The notes under the pieces were generated by a model. That model was not told where the DNA came from. It saw nothing but the letters and a program-made list of their open reading frames with translations, and searched no databases. A stretch of 20,198 nucleotides of DNA, taken from assembly GCA_021788685.1 (NCBI GenBank), contig JAJYKH010000012.1, positions 1 through 20,198 of the forward strand, written 5' to 3'. Shown here piece after piece: positions 16,125-20,198 of this stretch. Origin of the DNA: Deltaproteobacteria bacterium. Its GTDB lineage: Bacteria > Desulfobacterota > Desulfobulbia > Desulfobulbales > UBA5123. The position numbers were made by a program, and so were the translations under genes. The number at the start of each line of letters is the position of its first letter. Within the stretch, counting starts at the first letter, position 1.

Positions 16125-17162
16125 ATGAACACCACGTTTCTTCAGGCCTGCCGGGGGGAGAAGGTCGCGTACACCCCGGTGTGGCTCATGCGCCAGGCTG
16201 GCCGGTACCTTCCCGAGTACCAGCAGGTGCGCGCCAAGGTGAGCTTTCTCGGGCTGTGCAAGACCCCGGAGCTGGCTGCCGAGGTCACCATCCAGCCAGT
16301 GGACATCCTGGGGGTGGACGCGGCCATCCTCTTCTCCGACATCCTGGTGCCCCTCGAGCCCATGGGCGCGGCCCTGGAGTTCCACGAGAGCCGGGGGCCG
16401 GTCTTCCCCCATCCGGTCCGTGATGAGGCGGCGGTGTCCCGGCTGCGGGTCCCCGAGCCCGAGGCGGAGCTTGGCTTCGTCATGGACACCATCCGCCTCC
16501 TGCGGCGGGAGCTGGCCGCCAAGGTGCCGCTCATCGGTTTTTCCGGGGCACCCTTCACCCTCGCCACCTACCTGATCGAAGGCGGCTCCTCGAAGAGCTT
16601 CCTGTACACCAAAAAAATGATGTACACCGCCCCGGAGCTCTACCACAAGCTGCTCGTCAAGATCACCGACTGCACGGTGCGCTACCTGAAGGCCCAGGCG
16701 GCGGCGGGCGCCCAGGCCCTGCAGATCTTCGATTCCTGGGTGGGGGTGCTCGCACCGTGCGATTTCGCCCAATTCGCCCTGCCGTATGTGAAGACCATCA
16801 TCGCCGAGCTGAAGAAGGCGACCGACGTGCCCATCATCTATTTTGCCAACAATGGCGCCACCCTGGTGGACCTGTCCGTGGAATCGGGGGCGGACGTCCT
16901 CGGTCTCGACTGGCGGCTGCCTCTCGACGAGGCGGTCCGGCGGGTGGATGGCAAGGTGGCCCTCCAGGGCAATCTCGATCCTCTTGCCCTGCTGTTGCCG
17001 CACGCCAGGATGGAGGAGCGCATCGGCCGCATTCTCCGGCAGGCGAAGGGGGCGCGCGGCCACATCTTCAACCTCGGCCACGGCATCCTTCCCGAGATTC
17101 CGCCGGAGCAGGCCAAATTCATGGTGGAGGCGGTGCACCGCCTGAGCGCAAGGAAAGGATGA
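16125..17162 (+). CDS. hemE: Uroporphyrinogen III decarboxylase
   Basis: The cytoplasmic enzyme removes four acetate carboxyls from uroporphyrinogen III to make coproporphyrinogen III. The product is 345 residues, a standard length. The N-terminal signature PVWLMRQAGRYLPEY (18-32) carries the conserved active-site arginines, FSDILVPLEPMG (70-81) the catalytic Asp, GFSGAPFTLATYLIEG the second signature, and FNLGHGILPE the C-terminal motif. AGGAGA precedes the ATG by a short spacer. The gene is not needed in the pure sirohaem route, so its pairing with an AhbD-like gene is notable. Its stop overlaps the HD gene's ATG (ATGA), consistent with one operon. Confidence 0.97.
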   Translation: MNTTFLQACRGEKVAYTPVWLMRQAGRYLPEYQQVRAKVSFLGLCKTPELAAEVTIQPVDILGVDAAILFSDILVPLEPMGAALEFHESRGPVFPHPVRDEAAVSRLRVPEPEAELGFVMDTIRLLRRELAAKVPLIGFSGAPFTLATYLIEGGSSKSFLYTKKMMYTAPELYHKLLVKITDCTVRYLKAQAAAGAQALQIFDSWVGVLAPCDFAQFALPYVKTIIAELKKATDVPIIYFANNGATLVDLSVESGADVLGLDWRLPLDEAVRRVDGKVALQGNLDPLALLLPHARMEERIGRILRQAKGARGHIFNLGHGILPEIPPEQAKFMVEAVHRLSARKG

Positions 17163-17788
17163 TTGTTGAAGTACAAATCGAAAATCAAAAATCCAAGATC
17201 AAAAATTTTCTCATGGTTCCCACCGTTGCCCAGTGCTTCGAGCTGATGGACGAGTACCGGATGCTCCCCAATATCCGGATGCATTCGCTGGTGGTGGCAC
17301 GGGTGACCGAATGTCTGGTTCGGAGCCTCCAGCAGCTCGGCCATGAGATTTCCCTCGAGATCGCGGTGGCCGGGGCGCTTCTCCACGACATTGCCAAGAC
17401 CCAGTGTCTGGAATCCGCCGCGAACCATGCCCGGGAAGGGTGGAAGATCTGCACCCGCCACCGGCTGGATGAAATTGCCGACATCGTGGGCGAGCACATC
17501 CGGCTGGCCGGCGGAATGGCGCCGGAGGGGTACACGGAAAAGGAGATCGTCTTCTACGCCGACAAGCGGGTCAACCACGAGCGGATCGTCAGTCTCGACG
17601 AGCGGCTCGCTTACATCCTCGACCGCTACGGCCGCGATAACCAAGCCCGCCGTCGGGCCATCCTCGACAATTTCGAGCAGTGCCGGCAGGTGGAGGCGAA
17701 GGTGTTCGATCCGCTCGATTTCGGACCGGACGAGCTCGGAAGCCACACCCACGGCCTGGTCTCCGTCTTTCCCGAGCTGGAGAAGTGA
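17159..17788 (+). CDS. HD-domain (HDIG-type) putative phosphohydrolase
   Basis: The protein is 209 residues from ATG 17159, overlapping the hemE stop. The HD superfamily metal ligands are visible: His 42 in MHSLVVARV, His-Asp 76-77 in ALLHDIAKT, a later His in GEHIRLAGG (about 113) and Asp 135 in FYADKRVNH. Such single-domain proteins hydrolyse nucleotides or phosphomonoesters; the substrate here is not deducible. Residues of about 2-17 (including IENQKSKIKN) are encoded by an AT-rich repeat, and the recognisable domain starts at MVPTVAQCFELMDEY, so ATG 17213 is a possible older start, though it lacks a ribosome site. Its position inside a haem operon is unexplained. Confidence 0.85.
   Translation: MIVEVQIENQKSKIKNFLMVPTVAQCFELMDEYRMLPNIRMHSLVVARVTECLVRSLQQLGHEISLEIAVAGALLHDIAKTQCLESAANHAREGWKICTRHRLDEIADIVGEHIRLAGGMAPEGYTEKEIVFYADKRVNHERIVSLDERLAYILDRYGRDNQARRRAILDNFEQCRQVEAKVFDPLDFGPDELGSHTHGLVSVFPELEK
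17163..17212. repeat. AT-rich gene-start repeat, copy 2 (HD gene)
   Basis: The stretch contains tandem variants of AAATCGAAAATC, CAAAAATC and GATCAAAAAT in otherwise GC-rich DNA. It resembles the blocks before hemH and at the lptD start, but is less complete: the TGATTTTTGAAG left arm is absent. It is read in frame as the HD protein's N-terminus. Confidence 0.45.
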
Positions 17789-17792
17789 AGGC

Positions 17793-17842
17793 TGATTTTT
17801 GAAGGAAGGTTTTGAAGTGAAAATCGAAAATCAGCAATCGAA
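17793..17842. repeat. AT-rich gene-start repeat, copy 3 (hemH)
   Basis: The left arm TGATTTTTGAAG (17793-17804) and the block TGAAGTGAAAATCGAAAATC continuing to CAGCAATCGAA (17813-17842) match the copy at lptD almost base for base. GCTGATTTTT and AAAATCAGC are inverted repeats that could form a hairpin across the element. It fills the gap between the HD gene and hemH. Confidence 0.55.
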
Positions 17843-17868
17843 AAGCAAATATCCGGTAAGGAAACTCC

Positions 17869-18846
17869 TTGGCTGACCGCGTCCCCGAGCCGATCGGCGT
17901 CATGCTCCTCAACCTGGGCGGGCCGGAGCGGCTGGAGGACGTGGAGCCCTTCCTGGTCAACCTCTTTTCCGACCGGCAGATCATCCGGCTGGGCCCCTTT
18001 CCCTTTCTGCAAAAACCGATCGCCCGCCGCATCGCCCACCGCCGCGCCCCCAAGAGCAGGGAGGCCTACCGCCTGATCGGGGGTGGCTCCCCGCTGGCCC
18101 GGATCACCGGCGAGCAGTGCCGGGCGCTCGGGGAGGCCTTGGCCCCGGCTGGCTCGTTCACGGTGCGGCCCGCCATGCGCTACTGGCCGCCCTTCGCCTC
18201 CCAAACGCTGGCTGAGCTGCGGGAGCGCGGGATTTGCCGGCTGGTGGCCCTGCCGCTCTATCCCCACTACTCGGTGGCCACCAGCGGCTCGTCGCTTTCC
18301 GACCTGCGCCGGGCGGCCGCTGCCGCGCCCCCGTCCCATGCGATCGAAGAGATCCGCTCCTGGCCGGAGCAGCCCGATTACGTGGCGTGCCTGGCCGAGA
18401 ATATCCTCCAGGCGGCGGCCGCCAGCCCCCAGCCGCCGACCGTGGTTTACAGCGCCCACAGCCTGCCGGTGAAATTCATCCGGGAAGGCGATCCGTACGT
18501 GGAGGAGCTGGAGAAGACCATCACCGCAGTAGAGGCGATCACCCGCCTCTCCGGCCGCCTCTGCTTCCAGAGCCGGAGTGGCCCGGTGCGGTGGCTCGAG
18601 CCCTCCACCCCCGACATGCTCGCCAGGCTCGCCGCCGAGGGCTGCCGGCAGGTGCTGATGGTGCCCCTCAGCTTCATCTCCGATCACGTGGAAACCGATT
18701 ACGAGATCGACATCCTCTACCGGGAGCAGGCCGAAGGGCTCGGCATGGGCTTTGCCCGCACCCGGTCCCTCAACACCCAGTCCCGGTTCATTGCCGGCCT
18801 TCGGGAGCTGGTGCTCGCCGCCTGCCGCCGCAGGGGCTGGAATTAA
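17869..18846 (+). CDS. hemH: Ferrochelatase
   Basis: The enzyme inserts Fe2+ into a porphyrin: protoporphyrin IX in the classical route or coproporphyrin III in the coproporphyrin route. The product is 325 residues from TTG 17869, preceded by AAGGAA at a good 5-nt spacing; no better ATG is available. Motifs are IGVMLLNLGGPE near the N-terminus, YRLIGGGSPL (68-76), LPLYPHYSVATSGSS (128-142), the catalytic-His motif YSAHSLP with His 197, and SFISDHVETDYEID with the metal-binding Glu at 275. The gene ends the haem cluster and converges on rodA with only a 44-bp gap. Motifs alone do not tell which porphyrin it uses. Confidence 0.96.
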   Translation: MADRVPEPIGVMLLNLGGPERLEDVEPFLVNLFSDRQIIRLGPFPFLQKPIARRIAHRRAPKSREAYRLIGGGSPLARITGEQCRALGEALAPAGSFTVRPAMRYWPPFASQTLAELRERGICRLVALPLYPHYSVATSGSSLSDLRRAAAAAPPSHAIEEIRSWPEQPDYVACLAENILQAAAASPQPPTVVYSAHSLPVKFIREGDPYVEELEKTITAVEAITRLSGRLCFQSRSGPVRWLEPSTPDMLARLAAEGCRQVLMVPLSFISDHVETDYEIDILYREQAEGLGMGFARTRSLNTQSRFIAGLRELVLAACRRRGWN

Positions 18847-18847
18847 G

Positions 18848-18895
18848 AATGAAGAATGAAGGGACTAAGCCATTCTACATTCTTCACTCTTCATT
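18848..18895. terminator. Inverted repeat between convergent hemH and rodA
   Basis: AATGAAGAATGAAG (18848-18861) pairs with CTTCACTCTTCATT (18882-18895) with one imperfect pair and a 20-nt loop; an inner alternative pairs GAAGAATG (18851-18858) with CATTCTTC (18878-18885). It fills the 44-bp gap and includes the rodA stop. It is AT-rich with no clear T-run, so termination is probable from position rather than proven. Its GAATGAA repetition also makes it look like a repeat element. Confidence 0.5.
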
Positions 18896-19988
18896 GAATC
18901 ATAAACCGCCGCATGCGGATGCTCATGAGGAGGGCGACGCCGATGAGGGTGGTGAGCAGGGAGGAGCCGCCGTAGCTGAACAGCGGCAGGGGCATCCCCA
19001 CCACCGGCAGCAGGCCGAGAACCATAGCCAGGTTGATGAAGGCTTGCCAGAAGATGAGGGAGACCACGCCGAAGGCGAGAAGCACCCCGAACTTGTCCCG
19101 GGAGGAAAGCGCGATGTTGAGCCCCCAGAGAATGAAGAAGAAATAGATGCCCAGGAAAATGATGGACCCCAGGAAACCCCATTCCTCGGCCCACACCGAA
19201 AAGGCGAAATCGGTGTGTCGTTCGGGCAGGAAGTCGAGGTGGCCCTGCGTGCCCTGGAGATAGCCCTTGCCGAACTTGAGGCCGCTGCCGACGGCGATCT
19301 TCGACTGGAGGATGTGGTAGCCGGTGTTGAGCGGATCGTTTTCCGGATTGAGAAAGGTCTCGATCCGCTGCCGCTGGTAGGGCCGCAGGAACTTCCATCC
19401 CACCGGAATGGCCGATAGGCAGGTCCCGGCCAGGGCCCCCAAGGTGCTCCATTTGAGCTTTACGAACAGGGTCATGGAGACGAAGATGAAAAGGAACATC
19501 AGGCCGGTGCCCAGGTCGGGTTGTTTCAGGATGAGCAGGAAGGGAACGCCGGTGAGGAGCATGGGCACGATGAGCTCGCGCAGGGAAAAGCCCTTGCCGG
19601 TATCCTTGCGGTAATAATAGCTGGCGAGGGTGATGACCAGCACCAGCTTGGCGGGCTCGGAGGGCTGGAGCATGATGAAGCCCAGGTTGATCCAGCGCTG
19701 GGCGCCGGCCACTCTGCTGCCGAAGAGCAGCGCGAACAGCAGGAGGAAGACCGCCCCCACGTATAGGGGATAGGCCCAGGGAATGAGCAGCCGGTAGTCG
19801 AAGCTGACGATGATCGCCAGCAGCGCTAACCCCATGAGAAGGAAATAGAGCTGCTTGAAAAAGAGGGAGGTCCCCTCCGTGTAGGTGGAGCTGTACAGGT
19901 TGGCCATGCCGCAGGCGACGATGAACAGGACCGTGAGCATCAGGACCAGATCGAAGTTGAGCAGCAGGCGCCGGTCGAAACGAAACAT
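18891..19988 (-). CDS. rodA: Rod-shape-determining SEDS glycosyltransferase RodA
   Basis: RodA polymerises lipid II into glycan strands with PBP2 in the elongasome, at the inner membrane. From ATG 19988 (MFRFDRRLLLNFD) it has 365 residues; ATG 19994 is an alternative. About ten hydrophobic segments are visible. SEDS hallmarks are INLGFIMLQPSEPAKLVLVI, LKQPDLGTGLMF, and the long loop NPENDPLNTGYHILQSKIAV followed by LDFLPERHTDFAFSVWAEEWG with the conserved catalytic Asp region; the C-terminal FSYGGSSLL motif is intact. No strong ribosome site precedes either ATG. A preceding 27-codon frame with a strong site ends 14 bp before ATG 19994, suggesting coupling. The upstream gene is probably mrdA. 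Confidence 0.95.
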   Translation of the reverse strand: MFRFDRRLLLNFDLVLMLTVLFIVACGMANLYSSTYTEGTSLFFKQLYFLLMGLALLAIIVSFDYRLLIPWAYPLYVGAVFLLLFALLFGSRVAGAQRWINLGFIMLQPSEPAKLVLVITLASYYYRKDTGKGFSLRELIVPMLLTGVPFLLILKQPDLGTGLMFLFIFVSMTLFVKLKWSTLGALAGTCLSAIPVGWKFLRPYQRQRIETFLNPENDPLNTGYHILQSKIAVGSGLKFGKGYLQGTQGHLDFLPERHTDFAFSVWAEEWGFLGSIIFLGIYFFFILWGLNIALSSRDKFGVLLAFGVVSLIFWQAFINLAMVLGLLPVVGMPLPLFSYGGSSLLTTLIGVALLMSIRMRRFMIQ

Positions 19989-20101
19989 GATCATCTCATA
20001 AGAATCTGTTAACCCTTGCGGGCGGAAACGAAAAAGCAAAAACCTCCACCGGTTGAACGTTCCGCGGGGCGGCTTGCGAGGCCGGCAAGCATGGCTCTCC
20101 T

Positions 20102-20198
20102 TTAGGTGCCGGGGGTGGAGTGGCTCGGGGTTGAGTGATTCGGGGCCGAGGGAGCTGTGGCCGAGGGAGCCGGGGCCGACGGAGCCGGGGCCGACGGA
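20102..20198 (-). CDS. C-terminal tail of an upstream gene, probably mrdA (PBP2)
   Basis: Reading leftward from 20197, the frame gives PSAPAPSAPAPSATA then PSAPNHSTPSHSTPGT and stops at TAA 20104-20102. The pentapeptide PSAPA is iterated and decays toward the end, a typical low-complexity extracytoplasmic tail. mrdA directly precedes rodA in many Gram-negative genomes, so PBP2 is the best guess, but no catalytic domain is in view. Other frames here are also open because of high GC, so coding is supported mainly by the regular repeat composition and position. Confidence 0.45.
   Translation of the reverse strand, partial: PSAPAPSAPAPSATAPSAPNHSTPSHSTPGT
20122..20198. repeat. 15-bp tandem repeat
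   Basis: Units GAGCCGGGGCCGACG occur twice exactly (20167-20181 and 20182-20196). Diverged units precede them at 20152-20166 (GAGCTGTGGCCGAGG), 20137-20151 and, weakly, 20122-20136. The array continues off the window. A 15-bp period preserves frame and encodes the PSAPA-like tail on the minus strand. Confidence 0.8.

Overview
The window is about 20.2 kb of GC-rich chromosomal DNA carrying ordinary bacterial housekeeping genes. The gene set suggests a Gram-negative anaerobe of the Desulfuromonadota (Geobacter-like): an LptD outer-membrane assembly protein, an MltB-type transglycosylase, an AhbD-type radical SAM haem enzyme next to classical hemE and hemH, a PilT/PilU-family ATPase, and small dispersed intergenic repeats. 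The lineage is inferred from gene content and style; no rRNA or tRNA is present to confirm it. No phage, transposase, integrase or CRISPR array was seen.

Layout. At 1-2491 two leftward genes lie in series: the N-terminal 444 codons of an RNase E/G-family ribonuclease (cut by the left edge) and, upstream of it, a COG0731-like radical SAM protein. A 477-bp divergent gap carries a good sigma70 promoter for rightward ilvD (2969-4636). After a repeat-filled gap comes a tightly packed rightward set: lptD (4840-7254), a DHH-family phosphoesterase and an MltB-like murein hydrolase, each start overlapping the previous stop. A bidirectional hairpin terminator separates them from leftward acs (9312-11306).

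Divergent from acs is a three-gene unit (11677-14919): a non-canonical PilT/PilU ATPase, an unrecognised zinc-ribbon protein with a receiver-like C-terminus, and a PIN-PhoH fusion (PhoH2 type). A promoter-like gap leads into a haem cluster (15037-18846): AhbD-like radical SAM, hemE, an HD-domain protein and hemH. Convergent leftward rodA (18891-19988) follows, preceded by the Pro/Ala/Ser-repeat tail of another leftward gene, probably mrdA (PBP2), cut by the right edge.

How the genes work together. lptD, the MltB-like gene and rodA/mrdA concern envelope assembly. hemE, hemH and the AhbD-like gene could form a mixed porphyrin route. The PilT-like/zinc-ribbon/PhoH2 unit combines a hexameric motor ATPase with a nuclease/helicase-type protein through an uncharacterised linker and is the most system-like novelty. 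The most unexpected non-coding signal is a set of small inverted-terminus repeats: two 105-bp relatives at 1476-1580 and 11479-11583, a longer one after ilvD, and an AT-rich element found three times at gene starts, where it supplies start codons or N-terminal codons.
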